Shown: positions 1-8,246, counted from the stretch's first letter. The stretch is DNA of 64,000 nucleotides from Salinimicrobium sediminis (GCF_900215295.1 NZ_OCMF01000004.1:124001-188000), one strand, 5' to 3'. Program-made: numbers and translations. The notes: a model not told the origin generated them from the letters alone.

Positions 1-266
1 ATATCTCCAAAAATAAGGGCCAGAGCAGCCGCCGCAAAGAGTAGATAAATAACAGGATTGTTAACCTGAGAGAAAATTATATCCCAAACACTGCGGACTT
101 CTGCCGCCTTCAGTTTATTTAATCCGTAAATGTTTAGCCTTCTTTCTGCTTCCTCTTCAGTAAGTCCTTTGTCACAGTTGGAGAGTAGATCTTCAGCTAC
201 CTCTGCCCCGGTTTTTCGGTAAGCTTCCGGACTTCTAAGTTCTTGCTCTTTTTCATTTTTCCCCAT
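1..266 (-). CDS. Cation-transporting P-type ATPase, N-terminal part only
   Basis: The gene starts at position 266 (ATG) and runs off the left edge, so only 88 residues are visible. They show the cation-ATPase N-terminal domain: a helix beginning at GLTEEEAERR (about residues 36-45), the following NIYGLNKL segment, then the start of the first membrane helix (NPVIYLLFAAAALALIF). This order is typical of SERCA/PMCA-like P2-type ATPases that pump Ca2+ or related cations across the inner membrane. The catalytic DKTG loop and ion-binding helices lie outside the window, so the ion cannot be named. It begins 37 bp after the stop of the 141-aa gene upstream and is probably co-transcribed with it. The family call is strong; the substrate is open. 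Confidence 0.85.
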   Translation of the reverse strand, partial: MGKNEKEQELRSPEAYRKTGAEVAEDLLSNCDKGLTEEEAERRLNIYGLNKLKAAEVRSVWDIIFSQVNNPVIYLLFAAAALALIFGD

Positions 267-303
267 CGACACATACATTATAAAAATAAAATCAGAGAGG
301 CTT

Positions 304-729
304 TTACGAGATGGATCTTTCTTTTCTCTTATATTTTATAAGCAATTCAAAAGCTCTATCTGATAAATCTCTTTTGTAAAGGAGTTCAAAGTATTTCTGC
401 AAAAATTTTTTCTCTTCAAGGTAAAGCCAGTGTTGTTTGGTGCCTTTAAATTGTGAACGAGCTAACTTTTCCAACCAGAGGAAAAAAGGCATGTATTTTA
501 TTATATTCCCACAAGAGCAATGTTTATCTGCATTTTGGTTTCTTATGTTAAAGGAACATTTCTTTAACTTTAGATCCAATTCTTCTCTTTTTTCAAAAAG
601 GCTCCAAACCTTATTTATGAGATCACTTTCTTTCGCAGGAAGCAGATAATAAATTGATTTATACAAGTCCATAAGACGCTGATTACCTGCAATCAAAGTA
701 TTTAACTGATATAATAGGCCGGCTTGCAT
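304..729 (-). CDS. Hypothetical 141-aa helical protein upstream of the P-type ATPase
   Basis: I do not recognise this family. The protein is predicted to be almost wholly helical and basic, with no signal peptide and no membrane segment. It has a CSCG motif near residue 72 and an isolated cysteine about 14 residues before it; these are too few to call a metal site. It precedes the P-type ATPase by 37 bp on the same strand, so the two are likely one transcript. In architecture (small, cytoplasmic, helical, about 140 aa) it recalls the two paralogous proteins at 13630-14532, but I could not align it to them convincingly. An FNR-like site lies 117 bp upstream. Confidence 0.6.
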   Translation of the reverse strand: MQAGLLYQLNTLIAGNQRLMDLYKSIYYLLPAKESDLINKVWSLFEKREELDLKLKKCSFNIRNQNADKHCSCGNIIKYMPFFLWLEKLARSQFKGTKQHWLYLEEKKFLQKYFELLYKRDLSDRAFELLIKYKRKERSIS

Positions 730-845
730 AACATCACATTTTAATTTTTCACCACTTCATCTAATCAATGCTGAACGAATGCACTCTGAATTGATTTCAA
801 GATCTCAATTCTCTGAATTTAAGACATTAATGTGGAAGATAAAAT

Positions 846-857
846 GATTAATATCAC
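846..857 (-). promoter_or_regulatory. Candidate Crp/Fnr-type operator before the 141-aa/P-ATPase operon
   Basis: The 12-mer TGATTAATATCA is a perfect TGAT-N4-ATCA inverted repeat, the same layout as the FNR consensus core. On the minus strand a weak -7-like box (TAAATTCA) begins at position 821, about 30 bp from the operator centre, close to the spacing at the three stronger sites at 7691, 8293 and 13568. It lacks the TGACAT extension of those sites. The rest of the 730-951 gap holds no gene that I can see. Confidence 0.4.
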
Positions 858-951
858 TATACCCCTTATTTTACCCGTGAAGACTTAGGGACTGTTTAGG
901 CAGCAATAACAGTAAACCAAAAGAGAATGTATAAGACAAGCTAATGCCTTT

Positions 952-2676
952 CTATAATAAATTCCTGAAAAAGATCTTTACTTCATCCAAATCCTTTAGA
1001 GAATAGTCGGCATAGGTTTTTTGGCTATGCTCCCCCACTAAAATTCCCAGGCCATGCTGTACTTCCCTAAAGGCATCTTCATCTGTTACATCATCTCCTA
1101 CATAGATCGAAAATGGATCTTTCTGGTCTGATAATTCTTTCTTTAGGAATTCCACTGCTTTTCCTTTATCCCAATCAATATCGGGCCTTATCTCAATGAC
1201 CTTCTTCCCTCCTGCTCCTGTAAGTTTCGGGTAATTTTTCAATACCCTATTTACCTCATCCTTTACTTCCTGTTCCAGATCAGATTTCACCTGCCGGTAA
1301 TGAATAGCCAGGGTGAATTTTTTGCGCTCAAAATCTACTCCTTTTATTTTCTGAAGCTGCTCCCGCAAGACAGGTTCAATTTCATCAAAAAGAGGCAGGA
1401 TTTTTTGAGCTTCCTCGTTTTCTTTAAAAAATCCATTAGGGCCTGAGATCTCATAGCCATGACTCCCGGCATAATAAAGATCGGGCAGGTTCATTCGTTG
1501 CTTAACATCAGCCATTCCACGGCCACTAATTACTGCAATACAATACCGTTTCGAAAGTTCCTTTACCAAACCTCTCATTTCTTCAGAAATGGCTGCATCT
1601 GTATGGTGTTCTACTATGGGCGCCAGGGTACCGTCGAAATCCAGGAATAACATAGGTTTATGCCGGTTGATCTTCTTCTTTATCTCCGGAAAATCTTTCA
1701 ATGCTGAAGGAAGATCTTTAGGTTCCCTGGTTTTTTTAGGGGCAGGATTGGAAATTACCTGTTGTAATTGTTCCAATAGTGTATCCACGTCCTTTTTCTT
1801 TAGCAATTCTGTACCCGGAGATTTAATTGTTGCGCTGCCACAGGCCAATCCCAATAAAACAGCTTCTTCCACCGGGTGCCCAAGAGACAGGCTATAGACC
1901 ATTCCTGCCACCATGCTGTCCCCTGCACCTATAGAACTTACGTGCTCAACCTGTGGTGCAGGAAAATGTTTGATCTCTTGACCAGTAGCCAGCAATGCTC
2001 CCTCTGCTCCTAAAGAAAGCACTACGATCTCAACAGGGTAATGGTCTAAAATTTTAGACAAAAGTTGCTTCTGTTGTTCCAGTGTCTCTGCCGGTTCTCC
2101 TGTGATGTCTTTTAGTTCTTTTTTATTTGGTTTAAGGAGGTAAACTCCTTTTTCCAGGACTCCCTTATAGGATTTTCCGGAGGTATCAAGGACGAATTTT
2201 AATCCGCATTGATTTGCTCTTTCAGCAACTCTTGCATAAAAATCTGGTGGAGCACCGGGAGGAAGGCTACCGCTTGCTACCAAAAAAGCTCCTTTTTCAC
2301 AGGTATCAACCTTTTTGAGCAAAGCCTCGTAATCATTAGGTTCTAATTCGGCCCCGGGAAATCCAAAACGGTAAAGGTTACCTGTGGAGGTTTCGGTTAT
2401 GGCAAAATTCTGCCTTAGATCTTTCTTCACCTCAACGGGATCTTCTTTTACCCTTTCCTTCTTCAGCAGATCAGAAAATAGTTTTCCGGTATGCCCACCT
2501 TTTGTATATACCGCAGTAGATTCTCCTCCCAATCTCTTGATCACCCGCGAGACATTAATTCCGCCTCCTCCCGGGTCAATAATGGGTTTTTCGCACCTCA
2601 TTTTTTCACTGGGTTCCAATTTTTCTGTGGTCGAATAAATATCCAGGGCTGGATTGACAGTTAAGGTTATGATCAT
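952..2676 (-). CDS. Fusion of PfkB-family phosphofructokinase and trehalose-phosphatase (OtsB-like) domains
   Basis: Residues 1 to about 310 match the PfkB sugar kinase family and are the length of E. coli Pfk-2. They show the GGGGINVSR substrate/nucleotide motif (36-44) and the SSIGAGD anion-hole motif with catalytic Asp253. After a linker rich in Lys and Pro (311-338), residues 340-574 form a HAD phosphatase of the trehalose-phosphatase type: DFDGT motif I (Asp346, Asp348), SGR motif II at 384-386, and a GDDVTDED motif IV near the C terminus. Both active sites look intact, so a bifunctional enzyme is likely: phosphorylation of fructose 6-phosphate or a similar sugar phosphate, and dephosphorylation of trehalose 6-phosphate or a related ester. 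No trehalose-phosphate synthase is nearby. It is transcribed divergently from the Mla-type operon. Confidence 0.85.
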   Translation of the reverse strand: MIITLTVNPALDIYSTTEKLEPSEKMRCEKPIIDPGGGGINVSRVIKRLGGESTAVYTKGGHTGKLFSDLLKKERVKEDPVEVKKDLRQNFAITETSTGNLYRFGFPGAELEPNDYEALLKKVDTCEKGAFLVASGSLPPGAPPDFYARVAERANQCGLKFVLDTSGKSYKGVLEKGVYLLKPNKKELKDITGEPAETLEQQKQLLSKILDHYPVEIVVLSLGAEGALLATGQEIKHFPAPQVEHVSSIGAGDSMVAGMVYSLSLGHPVEEAVLLGLACGSATIKSPGTELLKKKDVDTLLEQLQQVISNPAPKKTREPKDLPSALKDFPEIKKKINRHKPMLFLDFDGTLAPIVEHHTDAAISEEMRGLVKELSKRYCIAVISGRGMADVKQRMNLPDLYYAGSHGYEISGPNGFFKENEEAQKILPLFDEIEPVLREQLQKIKGVDFERKKFTLAIHYRQVKSDLEQEVKDEVNRVLKNYPKLTGAGGKKVIEIRPDIDWDKGKAVEFLKKELSDQKDPFSIYVGDDVTDEDAFREVQHGLGILVGEHSQKTYADYSLKDLDEVKIFFRNLL

Positions 2677-2794
2677 CTTTAAGAAGGTTCGATTCTACAT
2701 TCTCCCTAAATTACAGATAAGTTTGAACATTATAAGAAAACCCGGGGATTTTCGGTTTCCTCACCTGCATTTCTTTTTTTGGCTCGGTTAAACC

Positions 2795-2837
2795 TGAGAG
2801 AAATCATAGTAGGCTGTTAAAAACTATTGTAGCTTTA
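2795..2837 (+). promoter_or_regulatory. Possible promoter of the Mla-type operon with a weak TGA-N6-TCA element
   Basis: A -7-like box TAGCTTTA (2830-2837) lies 15 bp before the mlaE start. TGAGAGAAATCA (2795-2806) is centred 29.5 bp upstream of it, the same distance as the operators at 7691 and 8293. Only the outer TGA and TCA agree with those sites, so the operator part may be chance. Confidence 0.3.
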
Positions 2838-2851
2838 TAAAAATTCCCGGT

Positions 2852-3631
2852 ATGCCAGGAAGTTTTTCCATAGCCGCAAATGCCTCCTCCTTTTTCACGG
2901 AAATTGGAGCCCTCTCGCATTTTGCCGGAAGATTTTTTAAAGAGCTCTTCTCCCGTCCATTTGAATTCAGAGAATTTTTGCGCCAGTGCTATCAAATGGG
3001 AAATAAATCTCTCGTCCTGGTAGCTATTACCGGGTTTATCCTGGGCCTGGTGTTTACGTTGCAATCGCGCCCTACCCTGATGGAATTTGGCGCCGTTTCA
3101 TGGATGCCCTCCATGATTAGCATTTCTATTGTAAGGGAAATTGGTCCTGTGATCATTGCCCTCATATGTGCCGGACGTATTGGCTCCAGTATTGGCGCAG
3201 AATTAGGTTCTATGAAAGTTACAGAACAGATAGATGCCATGGAAGTATCAGGGACCAATCCATTCAAATTTCTTGTGGTGACAAGGATTTTTGCAGCCAC
3301 TTTAATGCTACCTATTCTTATTTTGATAGGGGATTTTGTGGCGCTTGTAGGTTCTGCATTGGTCGAAAATGTGAAAGGGGATGTATCTTTCCTCCTTTAC
3401 TTCAACCAGGTTTTTGAAGCCCTGGAATTCAGCGATCTCCTCCCAGCCACAGTGAAGTCTTTTTTCTTTGGTTTCGCCATAGGACTGGTGGGATGTTTTA
3501 AAGGGTATAATAGCAATAAGGGTACTGCGGGAGTAGGTAAGGCAGCAAACTCTGCTGTGGTGTTTACTTCCCTGCTTCTATTCGTTATCGATTTTATAGC
3601 AGTTTTTGTTTCAGATGTGATCTATGGATGA
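2852..3631 (+). CDS. mlaE: MlaE-family ABC transporter permease (MCE lipid transport)
   Basis: This 259-aa inner-membrane protein has the MlaE/Ttg2B permease pattern: an amphipathic N-terminal helix, about five membrane segments, and the central conserved stretch REIGPVIIALICAGRIGSS followed by AELGSMKVTEQIDAM. In the Mla and related MCE systems this permease binds the ATPase below and the MCE hexamer above and moves phospholipid between the inner and outer membranes. The ATPase gene starts 8 bp before this gene ends, and the MCE gene follows, so all three form one operon. Length fits the family. No MlaB or MlaC partner is seen, as is common in Bacteroidota. Confidence 0.92.
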   Translation: MPGSFSIAANASSFFTEIGALSHFAGRFFKELFSRPFEFREFLRQCYQMGNKSLVLVAITGFILGLVFTLQSRPTLMEFGAVSWMPSMISISIVREIGPVIIALICAGRIGSSIGAELGSMKVTEQIDAMEVSGTNPFKFLVVTRIFAATLMLPILILIGDFVALVGSALVENVKGDVSFLLYFNQVFEALEFSDLLPATVKSFFFGFAIGLVGCFKGYNSNKGTAGVGKAANSAVVFTSLLLFVIDFIAVFVSDVIYG

Positions 3632-4388
3632 TTTATCAAATAATAGAGCAACTTCAGGAAGGACCGAGGTGATTTCCATTAAAGGTCTTTATAAGAGCTT
3701 TGGGGAAAACGTTGTGCTGGACGATTTTAATATGAACATCTATGAAGATGAAAACCTGGTCCTCATGGGGAAATCTGGTTCCGGAAAATCTGTCCTGATA
3801 AAATGTGTCATAGGTTTGATGCAACCCGATAAAGGAAAAATAGAGGTCCTTGGAAAGGATATCACCAAATTGGGGCAACAGGAAATGGATGAACTAAGGG
3901 CCGAAATTGGATTTCTCTTTCAGGGAAGCGCACTTTATGATTCAATGACGGTAAGAGAGAACCTGGAATTCCCCCTACGCCGACATCGGAATAAAATGAA
4001 TGGTAACAGAACAAAGGATCTTGTGATGGAAGCTCTGGAAAATGTAGGTCTGGCTCATACCCTTGATCTTATGCCTGCAGAACTTTCAGGAGGAATGCAA
4101 CGCAGGGTTGCATTAGCAAGAGCCCTGATCCTCAAACCTAAGATCATCTTTTATGATGAACCTACGACAGGATTAGACCCTATTACAGCTAAAGAAATCA
4201 TACTACTTATGCTGGATGTGCAGAAGAAATATAATACTTCTTCTCTAATTATCACCCATGATGTGGATTGTGCACGTGTGATCGCCAACAGGATCATACT
4301 TCTTTATGAAAAGACAAACTATGCCGAAGGTACTTTTACGGAATTGTCTACTTCCCCAGATCCTAAAGTGAAAGCCTTTTTTAAATGA
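3624..4388 (+). CDS. mlaF: MlaF-family ABC transporter ATP-binding protein
   Basis: The 254-aa protein is the ATPase of the MCE transporter. It shows Walker A GKSGSGKS (49-56), the ABC signature LSGGMQR (154-160), Walker B IIFYDE (174-179) followed by the D-loop TTGLDP, and a switch histidine in the ITHD motif. It overlaps the mlaE-like permease by 8 bp and is followed after 7 bp by the MCE gene, which points to translational coupling. It powers lipid movement through the permease. The sequence is complete with every catalytic motif present. Confidence 0.93.
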   Translation: MDDLSNNRATSGRTEVISIKGLYKSFGENVVLDDFNMNIYEDENLVLMGKSGSGKSVLIKCVIGLMQPDKGKIEVLGKDITKLGQQEMDELRAEIGFLFQGSALYDSMTVRENLEFPLRRHRNKMNGNRTKDLVMEALENVGLAHTLDLMPAELSGGMQRRVALARALILKPKIIFYDEPTTGLDPITAKEIILLMLDVQKKYNTSSLIITHDVDCARVIANRIILLYEKTNYAEGTFTELSTSPDPKVKAFFK

Positions 4389-4395
4389 CAGTAAG

Positions 4396-5385
4396 ATGAA
4401 AAATTCAAATTCTCAAAACCTTAGACTGGGGATCTTTATAATAGCAGGAATCCTCATTTTTGTCGCTGCAGTTTATTTTATTGGAAACCGCCAGCACCTC
4501 TTTGGAAATAACGCCAGGATAAGCTCTGTCTTTAAAAGTGTCAATGGTTTGCAGGTGGGAAATAATGTGCGTTATGCAGGAGTTAATGTGGGAACCGTAA
4601 GAGATATTACCATTGTTAACGACACCAGCATCTTAGTGGATTTCATTATTGAAGAAAAGACCATGCCTCTTATTAAAAGAAATTCGGTGGCTACCATAAG
4701 TTCAGATGGTCTGGTAGGCAGTATGATCATTAATCTCACCCCCGGGGAAGAATTCTCTTCGGAAACTATTAGAGGCGGGGATACTTTACAATCAATAAGT
4801 AAGGTAGCTACTGCCGATATGCTCACCACCTTAAATACTACTAATGAAAATGCTGCTTTATTGACCGCAGATCTATTAAAAATAACGGCAGCTATCAATG
4901 AGGGAAAAGGAACTTTAGGTGTTTTGATTAGAGATGAGCAAATGGCCCAGGATATAAGCAGCAGTATGGCCGAGTTAAAAAAAACCACTCAGGGTGCCGC
5001 TATAACAGTAAACAAATTGAACAGGCTAATCTCTCAATTTGATATGGAAAATAGTGTGGCAGGAGTCCTTTTTAAGGACACACTTCCTGCCTTAAAGGTT
5101 AAGGAGGTGATAGTAAGTCTGGAAAAATCGGCCGGGGAAATAGAACAAATGACCAGTAACCTTAATAAATTCTCTGAAGAGATCATAAATAATGAAGGTG
5201 TACTTGACTATGTGCTTCACGACAGCACTTTAGTAGAGCAAATAAATGCCACCCTTGAAAATGCTGAAGCTGCCAGTAAAAAACTTGATGAGAATATGCA
5301 GGCGTTACAACACAATATCCTCTTTCGAGGCTACTTTAAAAGGCAGGCCCGTATAAAAGCAAGAGAGGAAGCAAAAAGGGATTAA
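4396..5385 (+). CDS. mlaD: MlaD-like MCE domain protein
   Basis: A 329-aa protein anchored by one N-terminal membrane helix (about residues 11-28), followed by an MCE domain (about 38-115, with NGLQVGNNVRYAGVNVGTV) and a long helical C-terminal region rich in Ala, Lys and Glu. MCE proteins form hexameric rings in the periplasm that bind and pass lipids between membranes. It is the last gene of the operon with the permease and ATPase. The C-terminal helical part is longer than in E. coli MlaD (183 aa) but typical for Bacteroidota. A hairpin terminator follows immediately. Confidence 0.9.
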   Translation: MKNSNSQNLRLGIFIIAGILIFVAAVYFIGNRQHLFGNNARISSVFKSVNGLQVGNNVRYAGVNVGTVRDITIVNDTSILVDFIIEEKTMPLIKRNSVATISSDGLVGSMIINLTPGEEFSSETIRGGDTLQSISKVATADMLTTLNTTNENAALLTADLLKITAAINEGKGTLGVLIRDEQMAQDISSSMAELKKTTQGAAITVNKLNRLISQFDMENSVAGVLFKDTLPALKVKEVIVSLEKSAGEIEQMTSNLNKFSEEIINNEGVLDYVLHDSTLVEQINATLENAEAASKKLDENMQALQHNILFRGYFKRQARIKAREEAKRD

Positions 5386-5391
5386 TAAAAA

Positions 5392-5417
5392 AGGCTTCCT
5401 GTTTTAACAGAAAGCCT
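5392..5417. terminator. Bidirectional intrinsic terminator between mlaD and azurin genes
   Basis: AGGCTTCCTGTT (5392-5403) pairs with AACAGAAAGCCT (5406-5417) with one wobble and a 2-nt loop. A run of A lies on the left, giving a T run for the minus-strand azurin gene that ends at 5439. The two genes converge here. Confidence 0.75.
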
Positions 5418-5438
5418 CTAAAGAAATTTTAAAGAATT

Positions 5439-6005
5439 TTATTCCACAATGAATTTACCCTGCATTTGTATGTAATGCCCGGGGAAGCTACAAATAAAGT
5501 CATAGGTCCCAGCTTCGGGAGCGGTAAATTCAATAGATGTTTCTTCTCCTCCTCCTATCATTTCGGTATGAACAATAACCTGATCAGTATCTTCGGGGAT
5601 ATATTCATTTCCACTTGCGCTTGCAGCTTTGGTTGCAAAATCTACAATATCGGTTCCTTTTTGTAAAAGCACGAAATTATGGCCCATTGCATTCTCCGGC
5701 AATTGTCCCACATGCTTTAATGTTAAGCGCACCGTTTCCCCTGCCTTTACTCTTATCTCCTTAAGATTGAACTGCATTTGATCATTCCCGGTAAGATTTA
5801 CCTGTACAAAGCCATCCTGTCTCTCAATACCTTCAGCAGCTGTGCCTGCAGTATCAGTGGCAGTGTTTGTGGGGTTGGCAGTTGTGCTTCTTTCAACTGT
5901 TCCTTCTTCACCAATAGTTATAGTTTCCTGCTCTTTCTTTTCATCACCACAGCTTACCAACAACACGGTAGCTAAAATCATAAGAAATCTCTGAATATCC
6001 TTCAT
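5439..6005 (-). CDS. Azurin-like cupredoxin lipoprotein
   Basis: A 188-aa lipoprotein. The signal peptide ends in a lipobox (LVSC, lipidated Cys19), then a low-complexity Thr/Glu/Ala linker (20-62) that should lift the domain off the membrane. Residues 66-188 are an azurin domain with the full type-1 copper site: His109 in the MGHN motif, Cys172, His177 and Met181 in C-x4-H-x3-M. Azurins carry electrons in the periplasm, often to or from cytochrome c oxidase or cytochrome peroxidase. No partner oxidase lies in the window. It has a perfect -7 box and a palindrome overlapping it just upstream, so it may be repressed under some condition. Confidence 0.92.
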   Translation of the reverse strand: MKDIQRFLMILATVLLVSCGDEKKEQETITIGEEGTVERSTTANPTNTATDTAGTAAEGIERQDGFVQVNLTGNDQMQFNLKEIRVKAGETVRLTLKHVGQLPENAMGHNFVLLQKGTDIVDFATKAASASGNEYIPEDTDQVIVHTEMIGGGEETSIEFTAPEAGTYDFICSFPGHYIQMQGKFIVE

Positions 6006-6040
6006 ATTACTTATTTTAAATTAATAATTATACCTCCATT

Positions 6041-6061
6041 TTTGAAGTATCTTCAAAGGTA
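6041..6061 (-). promoter_or_regulatory. Azurin promoter with overlapping palindrome
   Basis: On the minus strand TACCTTTG (6061-6054) matches TAnnTTTG exactly. A perfect 7-bp inverted repeat, TTTGAAG-TAT-CTTCAAA (6041-6057), overlaps this box and the expected transcription start. Its placement fits a repressor operator. Confidence 0.5.
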
Positions 6062-6123
6062 AAAGAATTTCCATAAATAAAAGGATAACCTTAGTTAAGG
6101 AAAGTTAAAGAAGTTTTAAACGC

Positions 6124-6390
6124 CTACAGGATATGTGTCATTTTCCAGCGTTTAAGATCGGGAAGTTTTCTAATAGCCGCTTCTGCTTCCTCCAGGCATA
6201 ACCCATCATGGTGCCTGGCCATTTCCAGGAGTTTTTTCTCCATATCCTGAATACTCATATGGTGATCCCTGAACTCTCCATCTTTAAAACAGTCGTAGCA
6301 GTATTCTGCACTTTTACTCTGGTCACGATTGGTACCTCTGGCCTTAGGGGAAAAAGGGAGTCCGCAGCACTGGCATATCATAGAATTCAT
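6124..6390 (-). CDS. Small zinc-ribbon protein
   Basis: An 88-aa protein with an N-terminal zinc ribbon: Cys6, Cys8 and Cys9 in CQCCGLPF, then YCYDCFKDG with Cys31 and Cys34. This resembles the putative zinc-ribbon family (Pfam Zn_ribbon_2) found in many bacteria as stand-alone proteins of unknown function. The C-terminal half is a helical region with several His residues. ATG at codon 1 and codon 4 are both possible starts. It stands alone on its strand, between azurin and the response-regulator gene. Fold call is good; function is unknown. Confidence 0.75.
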   Translation of the reverse strand: MNSMICQCCGLPFSPKARGTNRDQSKSAEYCYDCFKDGEFRDHHMSIQDMEKKLLEMARHHDGLCLEEAEAAIRKLPDLKRWKMTHIL

Positions 6391-6614
6391 AAGATTAATT
6401 TTTCTCTCCCCTCCCTTTTAGAATTAAAATGGATTCAGGCTTGGGAGAATGATTACTAAAGATAAAAAATCAACCATCAAATAACTATACATTTTTTACT
6501 AAAAATTTTACAAAATCCATAATCCTGCCGTATCTTAATGCTATTAAAATTCTGCCTGAATATTATCTTCATTAATATTTATTCCGGCAAGCCATATTAC
6601 TGAATTTCAACAAG

Positions 6615-7652
6615 ATGGAAAAAGTTATTCTACTTATTGAAGATGATCAGATTCTTGCAGAGAACACTAAAGAATTGCTGGAACTCTCGGGATATAATGT
6701 GATTACTTCCCCTGATGGAAAATGCGGATTTAATAAAGCTTTGACCCAAGAGCCGGATTTGATAATTTCGGATATTATGATGCCCCATTTGGACGGTTAT
6801 CAAGTCTATGAAGCTCTCCAGCAACATCAAAAAACAGCTAAAATCCCCTTTATTTTTCTTTCGGCCCGATCAAACCTGTGTGATATTCGAAAAGGGATGA
6901 ATTTGGGGGCAGACGATTATATCCCCAAACCCTTCGATGAAAGAGATCTCCTTGTCGCTGTCGAAAAAAGACTTGAAAAAAAGGAAAAACTCTGTAAAGA
7001 AAAAGAAGCAACTAAATATAGTAAACAGAATCAGCTTGAAGAGCTAAAGAAATTTTTCCGGACATATGGAGAACAACAGGAGGCAGAAAAGGATGAAGAG
7101 ATCTTTCTTGAAGGCCGGTCAGCTTCCAGTGTATATCTTTTGGAGTATGGATTGGTAAAAACCTTTGAGCTCGACGAGTGGGGAAAAGAATTAATCACCG
7201 ATGTCTGTCAAAAAGGGGATTTCATAGGCTTCTATAGCTTTAAATCCCATTCTTCTCTTCCCGAAAGTGCAACTGCACTTGAACGCAGCATTTTGTTCAG
7301 GATCTCTCATCACGATTTTGTGGATATGCTTAAGCAAAATCATGATCTTAGCCTTGAATTTGCCGAACTTCTCTCCAATCACCTTATCACTCTTAAAAAC
7401 CACCTTTTGGAAATGGCCTATGGTTCTGTTCTCAAGAAAACGGCGAGTACCCTGCTTGAATTTGTGAAAAAGACCAATGGAGGCCTCCAACCCTTACTTA
7501 AAGTCTCCCGTGGAGATATGGCCAGTGTTGCCGGAATTTCTACAGAAAGTTTTATTAGAAGTCTTTCCTCTTTAAAGGCCGAAGGAATTATTGATATAAT
7601 TGGCCGCAACATCAGGATACTCGATCTTCAAAAACTTAAGAATATTCACTAA
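6615..7652 (+). CDS. Response regulator: receiver domain fused to Crp/Fnr-type cNMP and HTH domains
   Basis: A 345-aa fusion. Residues 1-120 form a receiver domain with the acidic pair at Asp11-Asp12, phospho-acceptor Asp53, Ser83 and Lys105. Residues 145-265 are a Crp-type beta-roll with the long dimer helix, and 270-345 a Crp winged helix with the recognition helix around STESFIRSL. The Glu-x3-Arg pair (Glu311, Arg315) aligns with the residues that read the TGA half-site in E. coli FNR and CRP. No clustered cysteines for a 4Fe-4S centre are present, so it is not an FNR-type oxygen sensor. Control is probably by phosphorylation from a kinase not in this window. It sits directly before hsp20 and the usp operon, whose promoters carry TGA-N6-TCA sites. 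Confidence 0.92.
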   Translation: MEKVILLIEDDQILAENTKELLELSGYNVITSPDGKCGFNKALTQEPDLIISDIMMPHLDGYQVYEALQQHQKTAKIPFIFLSARSNLCDIRKGMNLGADDYIPKPFDERDLLVAVEKRLEKKEKLCKEKEATKYSKQNQLEELKKFFRTYGEQQEAEKDEEIFLEGRSASSVYLLEYGLVKTFELDEWGKELITDVCQKGDFIGFYSFKSHSSLPESATALERSILFRISHHDFVDMLKQNHDLSLEFAELLSNHLITLKNHLLEMAYGSVLKKTASTLLEFVKKTNGGLQPLLKVSRGDMASVAGISTESFIRSLSSLKAEGIIDIIGRNIRILDLQKLKNIH

Positions 7653-7690
7653 AAATGATATGCTAATATCTTCTTAATTATTTGACTGCC

Positions 7691-7733
7691 TGACATTTAT
7701 CATGAAGCCATAAACCTGCCTTTTTTACTTTAG
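7691..7733 (+). promoter_or_regulatory. Crp/Fnr-type operator and promoter of hsp20
   Basis: TGACATTTATCA (7691-7702) fits TGA-N6-TCA. A -7-like box TACTTTAG starts at 7726, 29.5 bp from the operator centre, which would place the operator near -41 (class-II activator position). The box departs from TAnnTTTG, as expected for an activator-dependent promoter. Confidence 0.6.
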
Positions 7734-7766
7734 TACTGCATGAATGTCTAATTTAAAAAAAAAGTT

Positions 7767-8234
7767 ATGTCACTTATCAAGTCAAACAAGCGCAGGACTC
7801 CCAGGTTGAGTAATGTCTTTAGAAATGATCCTTTTTTTTCCGACCTAATGGATCGAAAAAGTATGTTTGAAAATTTTTTTGACACTAACGGCGACTTCGA
7901 TATTAGTCCCGCAATGAACATCAAAGAGAAAGAAAAAGAATTTGAAGTTGAACTTGCAGCGCCAGGCCTCAGAAAAGAGGATTTTAATATTACCCTTGAT
8001 GAAGGGATCCTTACTGTTTCTGCCCAAAAAGAGGAAAGCAAAGATGAAGAAAAAGAAGGATTTATTACTAAGGAATTTAGTTATAACTCTTTTTCAAGAT
8101 CTATAAGTATTCCAGAAAGTATTGATGAAGAAAAAGAGGTCACCGCCAAATATGAAGATGGTGTACTTAAATTAAAACTTCACAAAAAAGAAAATATGGA
8201 GCCCAAAAAGGCACGCCGCATCAACATTTCCTGA
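7767..8234 (+). CDS. Hsp20 / alpha-crystallin small heat-shock protein
   Basis: A 155-aa small heat-shock chaperone. The alpha-crystallin domain spans about residues 45-150, with the characteristic ELAAPGLRKEDF and YEDGVLKLKL segments; the second is the conserved GVL motif near the end of the domain. The N-terminal arm is basic with a Phe-rich stretch. The short C-terminal tail ends in RINIS, which can serve as the I-x-I oligomer contact. Small Hsps hold unfolding proteins in the cytoplasm without ATP. It forms its own transcription unit: an operator-promoter in front, a strong hairpin terminator behind, and the response regulator upstream. Confidence 0.93.
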   Translation: MSLIKSNKRRTPRLSNVFRNDPFFSDLMDRKSMFENFFDTNGDFDISPAMNIKEKEKEFEVELAAPGLRKEDFNITLDEGILTVSAQKEESKDEEKEGFITKEFSYNSFSRSISIPESIDEEKEVTAKYEDGVLKLKLHKKENMEPKKARRINIS

Positions 8235-8246
8235 TCTCATAAAAAC

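Noticed and set aside
2795-2806. TGAGAGAAATCA before mlaE as a firm member of the Crp/Fnr-site group
   Set aside because: Only the outer TGA/TCA agree; about 16 such 6-base matches are expected in 64 kb. Kept only as a low-confidence note because of the spacing.
6615-7652. FNR-type oxygen sensor with an iron-sulfur cluster
   Set aside because: No N-terminal cysteine cluster; a receiver domain occupies the N terminus.
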